The notes beneath the pieces were generated by a model, which was not told where the DNA came from, ran no database searches, and was given only the letters and a program-made list of their open reading frames with translations. The translations under genes were made by a program, and so were the position numbers. A stretch of 17,633 nucleotides of DNA from Eubacterium sp. (lineage in GTDB: Bacteria; Bacillota; Clostridia; Lachnospirales; Lachnospiraceae): NCBI GenBank assembly GCA_024681495.1, contig JAILAS010000001.1, positions 1-17,633 of the forward strand, written 5' to 3'. Of the stretch, positions 1-6,863 are shown piece by piece (position 1 is the first letter of the stretch; every line of letters starts with the position of its first letter).

Positions 1-1
1 C

Positions 2-1591
2 AAGTCCAGTAACGTAACCATCTCCGACGGAACCATTAACATGAACTACACCGCCGACGACGGAATCAAGGACAAGGGAGTCACCGAGCTCGCAGATGCC
101 GCCGATTCCAACGGAACCACCTGGGCTCTGGAGTATACCGATGACACCGGCATTGTTACGATATCGGGCGGACTCATCACCATGACCAAGACCTACGGCG
201 ACGGCATCCAGGCGCACGACTTCGTGATGAGCGGCGGACAGGTTAACATAACTACATACTATGAGAATGCAGGTCTGAATTACTACAATAAGTCTCTCAG
301 CACCTACAACACGCTCACCGTTCAGGAGAGCCAGAGCAGTAAGACCAAGACCGAGACCGTCAGCGTAGACACCGGCGGACACAAGGGTATAAAGGCCGGA
401 AACAAGGCCGAGAGCTGGACGTATGCTTCCGTGTCCGATGACTCCGATTATTCGACGGAATACACCTATTACACCGAGGCCTCCGGCGGCATCGAAATCT
501 CCGGCGGAACCATCGTGATAGACACCACGAACACCGGCGTTAAGTACAATTCTTCGAGCAACAGCAGCTCGGGCAACACTACTGTGGCGGCGGACAGCAA
601 GGTCATCATCGGAGCGCCCGAGGATGGCATGAAGAGCCAGAACGACCTGACCATCTCGGGCGGAGCGAAGCTTAAGATTAATTCAGTAGACGATGGTATA
701 TCTGCCGCAGGAACTCTCACCATCACGGGAGAGGAGACCGTCGTAGATATTCAGCAGGCCTTCGAGGGCATCGAGGCATCAGTTATCCTCGTAGGCGAGG
801 AGGATGCCACCACGTCCACCGGACCTTATGTGAGCGTATACAGCATGGACGACGGAATCAATGCCTCCGGTTATGACTCCATCACTACGACCTACGTGGA
901 CGACGACGAGGAGCAGTACACCGAGGTTAAGAAGTCCACCTCCGGCAGCCACTCGTTCACCAACTACAGCGGTACGGTGGTCGTTATGATAGGCGACGAC
1001 GCGAGCCACAGCTACAGCCTCTACGTGACGGACGGACAGGGCGTTGTGGATGACAATTCCACTGTAACCGGCAGTTACAGCGCCGACGGAGACGGCATCG
1101 ACTGCAACGGCTCCCTCTACATCAAGGGTGGCACCACTGTGGTTTGGGGTCCCTCCTCGAACGACAACGACGGCCTCGACGCAGATGACAACAACATCAT
1201 CTACTCGGGAGCTACTGTACTCGTGGCAGGAGGCTCGGGCATGGGCGGTTCGCCTTCGCTCAGCGGCACATACGGCGTAAGCTACTCGTCCTCCGTTTCC
1301 TCGGGCACGGCGTTCGCGGTAGAGGACGGATCCGGCAGTGTGCTGGTGGCCGCATTGGCCCCCAAGGCGGTCAGCTCGATACTCTTCGTATCGCCCGACC
1401 TGACCAGCGGAACGAGCTATTCGCTCTACACGGGCGGAACCGTGTCAGGCCTTGTGAATTCCAATTCCTCGCATGACTGCAGGTACTCCACCTACAGTGG
1501 AGGAACTTCCTCGGCGACGGCGACTGCTTCGTCATCCGCCTCGTCGGGCAATAACAGCGGTCCGGGTAACAACATGCCGGGCAGAAACTAA
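2..1591 (+). CDS. Cthe_2159-like (DUF4353) carbohydrate-binding beta-helix protein, 5'-truncated
   Basis: The reading frame is open from base 2, so the N-terminus, including any signal peptide, lies before the window; about 529 residues are visible. The protein is rich in Gly, Ser, Thr and Asp and repeats a turn motif of the form (G/D/E/N)-(D/E)-G-(I/L/M) followed by a small strand: GDGIQAHD, KGIKAGNK, EDGMKSQND, DDGISAAG, FEGIEAS, DDGINASG, GDGIDCNGS, NDGLDADD. ISGG and YSGG strands lie between them. This is the pattern of the Cthe_2159 family, whose Clostridium thermocellum member is a calcium-containing parallel beta-helix that binds cellulose or pectin-like polymers. The C-terminus is a Ser/Ala/Thr/Gly/Asn low-complexity tail ending GPGNNMPGRN, with no LPxTG or SLH anchor. 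It is probably extracellular. Binding to a particular polysaccharide is inferred from the family only. A terminator follows immediately. Confidence 0.8.
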   Translation, partial: KSSNVTISDGTINMNYTADDGIKDKGVTELADAADSNGTTWALEYTDDTGIVTISGGLITMTKTYGDGIQAHDFVMSGGQVNITTYYENAGLNYYNKSLSTYNTLTVQESQSSKTKTETVSVDTGGHKGIKAGNKAESWTYASVSDDSDYSTEYTYYTEASGGIEISGGTIVIDTTNTGVKYNSSSNSSSGNTTVAADSKVIIGAPEDGMKSQNDLTISGGAKLKINSVDDGISAAGTLTITGEETVVDIQQAFEGIEASVILVGEEDATTSTGPYVSVYSMDDGINASGYDSITTTYVDDDEEQYTEVKKSTSGSHSFTNYSGTVVVMIGDDASHSYSLYVTDGQGVVDDNSTVTGSYSADGDGIDCNGSLYIKGGTTVVWGPSSNDNDGLDADDNNIIYSGATVLVAGGSGMGGSPSLSGTYGVSYSSSVSSGTAFAVEDGSGSVLVAALAPKAVSSILFVSPDLTSGTSYSLYTGGTVSGLVNSNSSHDCRYSTYSGGTSSATATASSSASSGNNSGPGNNMPGRN

Positions 1592-1604
1592 ATCAATACT
1601 TCGG

Positions 1605-1640
1605 GCGGGCACCTTTTGGGTGCCCGCTTTCTTTATTTTA
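1605..1640 (+). terminator. Rho-independent terminator of the beta-helix protein gene
   Basis: A perfect 9-bp stem (GCGGGCACC at 1605-1613, GGTGCCCGC at 1619-1627) with a 5-base loop is followed by a T-rich tract (1628-1640). It starts 14 bases after the stop codon and isolates this gene from the operon that follows. Confidence 0.92.
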
Positions 1641-1671
1641 GAGACGATTCGGGTTATTATAGATATGTGGT

Positions 1672-1752
1672 GCGGGCGCGGCCCGCGTTAATAAGTTTGT
1701 AAGCAGCGAAGCGCCGGCGCTTTGCTTTGGATGGTGTCCCCGCCCGGGGGAC
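1672..1752 (+). promoter_or_regulatory. Structured leader with three GC-rich hairpins before the YhaO-like gene
   Basis: Three inverted repeats lie in a row. GCGGGC/GCCCGC has a 3-base gap (1672-1686). AGCGAAGCGCC/GGCGCTTTGCT is an 11-bp self-complementary element with one G-T pair (1705-1726). GTCCCC/GGGGAC has a 5-base loop (1736-1752). The last ends just before the GGGAAGG ribosome binding site. A weak -10-like TATTAT at 1655-1660 could place the transcription start upstream of all three, but no good -35 is visible. None of the three has a T-tract, so they are not terminators. A known riboswitch class was not recognised. Confidence 0.4.
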
Positions 1753-1768
1753 GGGAAGGTTTTACTGT

Positions 1769-2872
1769 ATGAAGATTATTCACTGCTCCGATCTGCATCT
1801 GGATTCGCCCATGGTCACGTCGCTCGACGCCAACAAGCGGAGGCAGAGGCGTGGAGAATTGCTCGAGACGTTCGGAAGGATGGTGGATTACGCGGAGTCT
1901 AACGGGGTGCGCGCTGTCCTCGTCTGCGGGGATCTGTTCGACGTAAAGGCCCCGTCAGCCGCGGCGCGCCGCTTTGTCAGGGACGAGATCGCATCCCACG
2001 GGGACATCCGGTTCTTCTATATAAAAGGCAACCACGACTCTCTGGGGTTAGCGGATGTCGGGGCCGGGCGCCCCGACAATCTGGTCACATTTTCGGACAG
2101 GTGGGAGAGTCACAGGATTCACGATGAGTCCGGCTTCGACGTGGTAATATCCGGGGTGGAGGCCGGAGCGGACGGCGGATTCGATCCGGATCTGCCGGAA
2201 TGGTCGGGCGATGATAAAAACATCGTCATGCTCCACGGACAGCTTTCGGACTACCCGTCCGCTGAGAAGGCGGAGATAATAGACCTGGGCGCGTACAGGA
2301 ATCGACACATTGACTATCTGGCTCTGGGACACATCCACGAGTTCCGTCGGGGCGAGCTTTCCCCGGGCGGCGTTTGGTGCTACAGCGGATGTCTCGAGGG
2401 ACGCGGCTTCGATGAGTGCGGCCCGAAGGGGTTCGTTCTGCTCGACGTGGGCGAAGGTTCGGTGGAGACGGAGTTTATTCCCTTCGCCAAAAGAGGTATA
2501 CATAATATCGAGGTGGATGCCACGGGGGCAGAGGACATGACCGAGATCTCCGAGAGGGCGGCGCTGGCGCTGGCAGGCTCCGGGGCGACCGCCGATGACC
2601 TGGTGAAGGTCAGCATTGTCGGCGAGGTCCCTGTCGAGTGCGAGGTGGACCTGCGAAGGCTGGAGATAGCGTTTTCGAGGAATTACTACGCCTTCAGGGC
2701 GAAGGACGCCACCCGGATCGGGGTGGACTACGACAGTTACGAGAAGGACGCGTCGCTTAAGGGCGAATTCGTGAGGCTTATCGAGGCCGACACCTCCCTT
2801 TCCGACGACGAGAAGGCGAGGGTGGTGCGCATGGGCATCGCCGCGCTTTCTTTGGAGGGACCCGCATTATGA
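1769..2872 (+). CDS. SbcD/YhaO-like metallophosphoesterase (DNA repair exonuclease)
   Basis: Mre11/SbcD-family nuclease subunit of 367 residues, expected to work with the ATPase encoded immediately downstream on DNA ends. All metal-binding motifs of the calcineurin-like phosphoesterase fold are visible: D8-x-H10 in SDLHLDSP, D55 in CGDLFD, GNHD at 87-90, H156 in LHGQ and H188-x-H190 in LGHIHEF. The C-terminal third (about 240-367) is the less conserved part and probably contacts the ATPase. The frame could start earlier, at 1727, but ATG 1769 gives the family N-terminus MKIIHCSDLHLD and has GGGAAGG about 9 bases upstream, so I chose it. The size and the partner resemble Bacillus YhaO more than the larger E. 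coli SbcD. The stop overlaps the next ATG as ATGA, indicating translational coupling. Confidence 0.9.
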   Translation: MKIIHCSDLHLDSPMVTSLDANKRRQRRGELLETFGRMVDYAESNGVRAVLVCGDLFDVKAPSAAARRFVRDEIASHGDIRFFYIKGNHDSLGLADVGAGRPDNLVTFSDRWESHRIHDESGFDVVISGVEAGADGGFDPDLPEWSGDDKNIVMLHGQLSDYPSAEKAEIIDLGAYRNRHIDYLALGHIHEFRRGELSPGGVWCYSGCLEGRGFDECGPKGFVLLDVGEGSVETEFIPFAKRGIHNIEVDATGAEDMTEISERAALALAGSGATADDLVKVSIVGEVPVECEVDLRRLEIAFSRNYYAFRAKDATRIGVDYDSYEKDASLKGEFVRLIEADTSLSDDEKARVVRMGIAALSLEGPAL

Positions 2873-5010
2873 TTATAGAATCGGTACACGTCGAAAACTT
2901 CGGGAAGCTTAAGGACTTCGACTACTCGTTCAAGCCCGGCCTGAACAGGCTGGTGTATCGGAACGGGTGGGGCAAGTCCACGCTCCTGGCGTTCATGCGC
3001 GTCATGCTCTATGGCTTCGAGAACGAGGGCAAGCGCAGCGAGGTCGACAACGAGCGAAAGCGCTTTAAGCCCTGGCAGGGCGGAGTCTACGGCGGAAGCA
3101 TGGTATTCGCGACCGGTGGCAGGCGATACAGGATCGAGAAGATATTCGGGGCCAGGGCCTCGGAGGACAGCTTCACGCTCTACGACGCGGATACGGGGAT
3201 AGAGTCCGGCGACTACGCGGACCCCGTCGGAGAGGCACTTTTCGGCATAGACTCCCTGTCGTTTGCGAGGAGCGTTTTTATCGGGCAGCAGGCCGTGCCC
3301 ACAGATATGACCGACGGGATAGGCGCGCAGATAGGAAACCTCTCCCACATGGCCGATGACCTGGGTGCATTCGAGAAGGCGATGGACCGCCTCAGGGAGG
3401 TGAAGAACGCCTGCACTCCGTCCCGAAAGACCAGTGACTATCGCGTCCTTAAGGATAAAATTTCCCGCGACGAGCTGGAGCTCTCGCGCAGGAAGGAGCT
3501 CGAGGAGAGGCTTGCCGCCTGCGAGGAGGAGCTTTCCGCCTGCGCCGAGAGGGAGAGACAGAGGGGCTTCGCCCGCGAGGACATAGCGGAGCGACGCCGG
3601 TTTCTGGCGGAGCGCAAGGCTCTTTTGGTAAAGGCGGCGCAGTATCGTGAGCTCAGGGCGGAGGCGTCGGCCCTGGAGTGGGCGCGCACAGATGCCGGGC
3701 TGCCCGCCGCGGAGGAGCTGCAGCGGTGGACCGATGCCTACGAAGTCTATAAGTCAAAGCTGGTGGAGATCAAGGGTGTCGACGCCGAAATCAAGAGATG
3801 CTCGGGGAGGGTGGAGGCCCTGAAGGGCGCCACATTGGCGGACGGGGAGGAAACCCCCGAAAAGCCGAAGAAGACCGGGCTGGTTCCGATGGGCGGCGCG
3901 TGCCTGGTGCTTGGCCTGGCTCTTTTGGGGGCAGGTGCGTACTTTCATATAGGAAAGATTTCCGATGAGGGAATGCTGGCGTGTATTGCCTCCGGGGCGG
4001 CGCTTGCGATATTCGGGATAATCTCGGTGATTCGCGGATTGTTCTCCAATATGAACGCCGAACTCGAGTACAATGAGGCGGTCCGGGAGATTGAGGAGGC
4101 CGCGCGTAAGACGGAGATGGATAAGAAGGCGCTGGAGGTAGAGTCGCTCTGCCTCGACGACCTCTACAACAGGAGGGACAGGCTGGTCGGCGAAAACGGT
4201 GAGACGCTCAGGAAGCTCGGCGAGTTTCTCGCGGCGTACGGAGGGCAGGCCGCGGCAGAAGACGGGGCGGTCGTGCGCGAGGATGAGGCGCTTTCCGCGC
4301 TCAGACAGAGAATCTGGGAGCGGGACAGGGCGCGCGGGGATCTTGGCAGGCTCGAGGAGAAGATGAAGAGGTTTGAGGAGGTCGGCGACGCCGGGGAACT
4401 GCTCGCGATGGAGGAGGACGCCGGGGACGGAACTGACCCGGACGAGGAGCTGCGGCGGCTGGACGAGGAGTCCGCTGATGATGTCAGGCGCGCTAAGGAG
4501 GCAGAGGATGCGTCCAACGCGATTCGCGAGGAGCTGGGCGCGCTCGGCGAGCTGGCGGAGGTGAACGCCTCGGACCGCGAAAGGCTCGCCGAAATGGAGC
4601 GGAGGTATCAGACCGCATTTACCACCGAGGAGTTCCTGAACCGCGCCAGAGACAGCTTCTGTTCAGAATACATGGAGCCCGTCAAGGCCGGGTTTGACAG
4701 GTACTACAGCGTCTTCGACGACGGGGATGCCACGAACTGGGAGCTGGATGCGAGGCTGTCGCTTGCGTACAGGGCCGAAGGCGCGAACAGGGACACGGCG
4801 CTTCTGAGCGAGGGGCGAAAGGACGTGGCGGGCCTCTGCAGGCGAATTTCCTTTGCGGATGCGATGTACGACGGGGATAAGCCTCCGTTCTTTATGGATG
4901 ACCCGGCCGTCAATATGGACGACGACAATGCCCGGGCGGCCGTGAAGGTGGTGGATATGCTGTCAGCAGACCGTCAGGTCATATGGTTTTCATGCACTTT
5001 TAGAGGGTGA
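2869..5010 (+). CDS. SbcC/YhaN-like AAA ATPase with membrane-spanning pair
   Basis: SMC-like ATPase of 713 residues, partner of the upstream phosphoesterase. The N-terminal ATPase half has Walker A at about 30-38 (YRNGWGKST) and a Q-loop at IGQQ (139-141). It is followed by charged coiled coil (about 195-320), two membrane segments (337-360 and 368-390), a second coiled coil (about 395-580), the signature segment LLSEGRKD (645-652) and Walker B PPFFMDDP (672-679). Two central membrane helices are typical of the YhaN type rather than E. coli SbcC. Oddities: the first Walker A glycine is Tyr30; the second Walker B acid is Asp, as is common in this group; and the C-terminal switch His expected after a Cys (TCH in relatives) is Thr710, with the protein ending three residues later. 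The nucleotide-binding core is otherwise intact, so I call it functional rather than broken. Confidence 0.85.
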   Translation: MIIESVHVENFGKLKDFDYSFKPGLNRLVYRNGWGKSTLLAFMRVMLYGFENEGKRSEVDNERKRFKPWQGGVYGGSMVFATGGRRYRIEKIFGARASEDSFTLYDADTGIESGDYADPVGEALFGIDSLSFARSVFIGQQAVPTDMTDGIGAQIGNLSHMADDLGAFEKAMDRLREVKNACTPSRKTSDYRVLKDKISRDELELSRRKELEERLAACEEELSACAERERQRGFAREDIAERRRFLAERKALLVKAAQYRELRAEASALEWARTDAGLPAAEELQRWTDAYEVYKSKLVEIKGVDAEIKRCSGRVEALKGATLADGEETPEKPKKTGLVPMGGACLVLGLALLGAGAYFHIGKISDEGMLACIASGAALAIFGIISVIRGLFSNMNAELEYNEAVREIEEAARKTEMDKKALEVESLCLDDLYNRRDRLVGENGETLRKLGEFLAAYGGQAAAEDGAVVREDEALSALRQRIWERDRARGDLGRLEEKMKRFEEVGDAGELLAMEEDAGDGTDPDEELRRLDEESADDVRRAKEAEDASNAIREELGALGELAEVNASDRERLAEMERRYQTAFTTEEFLNRARDSFCSEYMEPVKAGFDRYYSVFDDGDATNWELDARLSLAYRAEGANRDTALLSEGRKDVAGLCRRISFADAMYDGDKPPFFMDDPAVNMDDDNARAAVKVVDMLSADRQVIWFSCTFRG

Positions 5011-5020
5011 AATTCGGGCG

Positions 5021-5041
5021 TGTTGTGCAACTTTCACAACA
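5021..5041. promoter_or_regulatory. Inverted repeat after the YhaN-like gene (possible operator)
   Basis: Perfect 7-base arms TGTTGTG (5021-5027) and CACAACA (5035-5041) are separated by 7 bases, starting 11 bases after the stop codon. There is no T-tract, so it is a weak terminator candidate; a dimeric repressor site for the following transporter gene is equally possible. A similar repeat, TGTTGC/GCAACA, lies at 11520-11537. Confidence 0.35.
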
Positions 5042-5080
5042 AGTAGTGCAATTGGTTGGCGAAAAAGACGGATTATGCCC

Positions 5081-5173
5081 AAAAAATATAAAAAGAAAAT
5101 AAACTATTTCTAAAAAAAAATAACTTTTTTATAAAAAAAGATACTTGAACGATTTCTCCAAAAATGAAATAAT
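5081..5173 (+). promoter_or_regulatory. Strong sigma-A promoter with A-tract UP-like region for the MFS gene
   Basis: The -35 TTGAAC (5145-5150) and -10 AATAAT (5168-5173) are spaced by 17 bases. Upstream, 5081-5140 is almost entirely A and T with several A-tracts, standing out from the GC-rich surroundings and resembling an UP element that binds the RNA polymerase alpha subunit. The predicted transcript start near 5180 gives a leader of about 40 bases. Confidence 0.6.
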
Positions 5174-5203
5174 GCGTATGGTAACAGTAAATTACTTTAT
5201 GTT

Positions 5204-5209
5204 AGGAGG
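5204..5209 (+). promoter_or_regulatory. Consensus Shine-Dalgarno of the MFS gene
   Basis: AGGAGG with 9 bases to ATG 5219. It is the strongest ribosome binding site in the window and contrasts with the SD-less starts at 6864, 11500 and 13799. Confidence 0.9.
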
Positions 5210-5218
5210 AGAAATTTT

Positions 5219-6673
5219 ATGTTCAAAGGAAAGTTTGGTCGCTATGCGATCACGTTCTGCATCCTCGGTGTTGTATACATGTTCATGTATTCCGGACTGC
5301 AGAATGACCAGATTAACATCATCTATCAGTTCAGCGCATGGACCAATGAGGTTTGTGTTGCTCCGTTGACCGCAGCAAACGTTGTTTCCATCGCGCTGTC
5401 ATTCGTTTACGGATCACTCTTCATCAAGTTTGGTCCCAAGAAGACCGTTATCCCCTGCATCCTGCTTTCTGCTCTTGGTTGCGTGGGTATCGCTCTTGCA
5501 AACGGTCTTGCATCTTCTGTTGAGGGTCTTACAGCCGCTACTCAGGCTGCAGACAGTACAGAGGTTGTAGGTAGCTACGCACTGTATGCTGCCAGCCTGT
5601 TCCTTATCCGTTGCACCATCATGTGCTGCCAGCTCGCTGGTTTCATGTTCGCAACGAACTGGTTCATCCGCTACAGAGGTCGTGTACTTGGTATCATCAC
5701 CCTTGGTTCACCCCTCTTCACCGTAGTTGGTACTTCCGTAATGTCTTCTTTCATCACCAAGTATCTCGGTGGCGATTATCGTCCCTTCTACGTTGGTGTT
5801 GCTATTATCCTTGTTCTTATCGCTCTTATCACTGCAGTTATGATTGCTGATAAGCCCGAGGACGTTGGCCTCTATCCCGATGGCGAGGATCACGCTCCCG
5901 CATCTGAGGATGAGGGCGCTGAGGAAGGCCAGGCTACTCTTGGTGAGGTTCTTAAGAACTCCAAGACCTGGATCATGATCATCAACTTCGGTTGCTTCAA
6001 CTTCATCATCAACGCTTGCATGGCTTCCATGGTTGTTTGGTTCATTCACCTTGCAATGACCAACCAGGAGATCGTTGCTCAGACAATGGCTGGTCCCCTT
6101 CAGGGAATCCTTGGTGATGCTTACGCTACCGCAGCAGGTGGAGACCCCGTTACCGCACTTGGTATGCTTCCTAACGTTCTCTTCATCGCATGCGCAGTTA
6201 AGTGGCTTTCCATGGGTGCTATCCTTGGTATCCCCATGTCCTTCGTCTTCGGTGTGATCGATGATAAGCTTGGTACTCCTATCGCCTGCATCTGCCTCGG
6301 CGTTACTGAGTTCCTTCCCATCATCGGACTTATCGCACAGAAGAATGCAGTAGCTACGACCGGTACTTGCAACGTTCCCATGCTCATCCTTTGGGGCTTC
6401 GGTGTTGCCTGCATGACCGGTGGTGTACCTACCATGAACCCCGCTTCTGTAGGTTACGCATTCGGACGTCGTGAGTATGCAACCGCTTCTCGTGTTGTAC
6501 TTACTCTTCAGCTTATCCCGATGGCATTTTCCGCTCAGATCATGGCTGCACTCATCAACGGCAGCAACGACATGATGGGCTGGTACCTCTGCATCGCAAT
6601 CGTTATCGTTGGTATCATCTTCTGCATACCGATGTTCAGCTGGGGCGATGCTATGGCTGCCGATCGTAAATAG
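5219..6673 (+). CDS. MFS transporter, oxalate/formate antiporter-like (OFA) family
   Basis: Polytopic inner-membrane protein of 484 residues with about 12 hydrophobic helices and a charged central loop (about 210-248) between helices 6 and 7. The loop starts DKPEDVGLYPDG, a wording typical of the OFA branch of the major facilitator superfamily. A degenerate motif A (GSLFIKFGPKK, 65-75) follows helix 2, and RYRGRVLGI (151-159) precedes helix 5. The substrate cannot be told from sequence; a small organic acid is a guess from the family. The start is firm: AGGAGG at 5204-5209 lies 9 bases before ATG. Codon choice is strikingly different from the flanking genes, favouring CTT, GTT, GGT and CGT together with ATC, TTC and AAC, which fits high expression or foreign origin. 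It is monocistronic, with its own promoter and terminator. Confidence 0.85.
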   Translation: MFKGKFGRYAITFCILGVVYMFMYSGLQNDQINIIYQFSAWTNEVCVAPLTAANVVSIALSFVYGSLFIKFGPKKTVIPCILLSALGCVGIALANGLASSVEGLTAATQAADSTEVVGSYALYAASLFLIRCTIMCCQLAGFMFATNWFIRYRGRVLGIITLGSPLFTVVGTSVMSSFITKYLGGDYRPFYVGVAIILVLIALITAVMIADKPEDVGLYPDGEDHAPASEDEGAEEGQATLGEVLKNSKTWIMIINFGCFNFIINACMASMVVWFIHLAMTNQEIVAQTMAGPLQGILGDAYATAAGGDPVTALGMLPNVLFIACAVKWLSMGAILGIPMSFVFGVIDDKLGTPIACICLGVTEFLPIIGLIAQKNAVATTGTCNVPMLILWGFGVACMTGGVPTMNPASVGYAFGRREYATASRVVLTLQLIPMAFSAQIMAALINGSNDMMGWYLCIAIVIVGIIFCIPMFSWGDAMAADRK

Positions 6674-6720
6674 TAGAGTTATTTCAGAAAAGAAATATAA
6701 AGTATTTACTGTAAAAAGCG

Positions 6721-6750
6721 GAAAAGGGTGTCCTTCGGGGCGCCCTTTTC
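6721..6750 (+). terminator. Terminator hairpin of the MFS gene with UUCG tetraloop
   Basis: A 13-bp stem (6721-6733 with 6738-6750, two G-T pairs) closes on a C(TTCG)G tetraloop, an exceptionally stable RNA loop. The A-run at its 5' side pairs with the TTTT near its 3' end, so the T-tract is inside the stem and the downstream tail is poor. It starts 48 bases after the stop codon. Confidence 0.75.
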
Positions 6751-6763
6751 AGATGTCGAAAAC

Positions 6764-6800
6764 TCTCCCGCCGCACTCCGGCGGGAGAAGGTTTATACCT
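6764..6800. repeat. GC-rich hairpin, possible dispersed repeat element
   Basis: Perfect 10-bp arms TCTCCCGCCG (6764-6773) and CGGCGGGAGA (6779-6788) enclose a 5-base loop, followed by a small AGGT/ACCT hairpin (6789-6800). It is not followed by T residues and lies between the MFS terminator and the surE promoter. No second copy is present in the window, so repeat status is only a suspicion. Confidence 0.35.
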
Positions 6801-6845
6801 CCCTCGGGGCGCTGAAATTCTGCTGTGTGCGTGGGTACGATTGTG

Positions 6846-6854
6846 TGGTATAAT
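6846..6854 (+). promoter_or_regulatory. Extended -10 promoter of surE
   Basis: TGGTATAAT is a perfect extended -10 element (TGnTATAAT). No good -35 is visible at 16-18 bases upstream, which extended -10 promoters tolerate. The start of transcription expected near 6860-6862 falls 2-4 bases before the ATG at 6864, so the mRNA would be leaderless or nearly so. Confidence 0.65.
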
Positions 6855-6863
6855 AGCGACATT

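Noticed and set aside
1473..1691. Small ORF spanning the end of the beta-helix gene and its terminator
   Set aside because: Out of frame with the clear gene and passes through the terminator; no SD.
2869..5010. Calling the YhaN-like ATPase a pseudogene because of its Walker A and C-terminal changes
   Set aside because: The frame is intact over 713 codons with Q-loop, signature and Walker B present, and it is translationally coupled to its partner.
5021..5041. CRP-type site (TGTGA-n6-TCACA)
   Set aside because: The TGTG and CACA half-sites are 7 rather than 8 bases apart and the inner A/T are missing.
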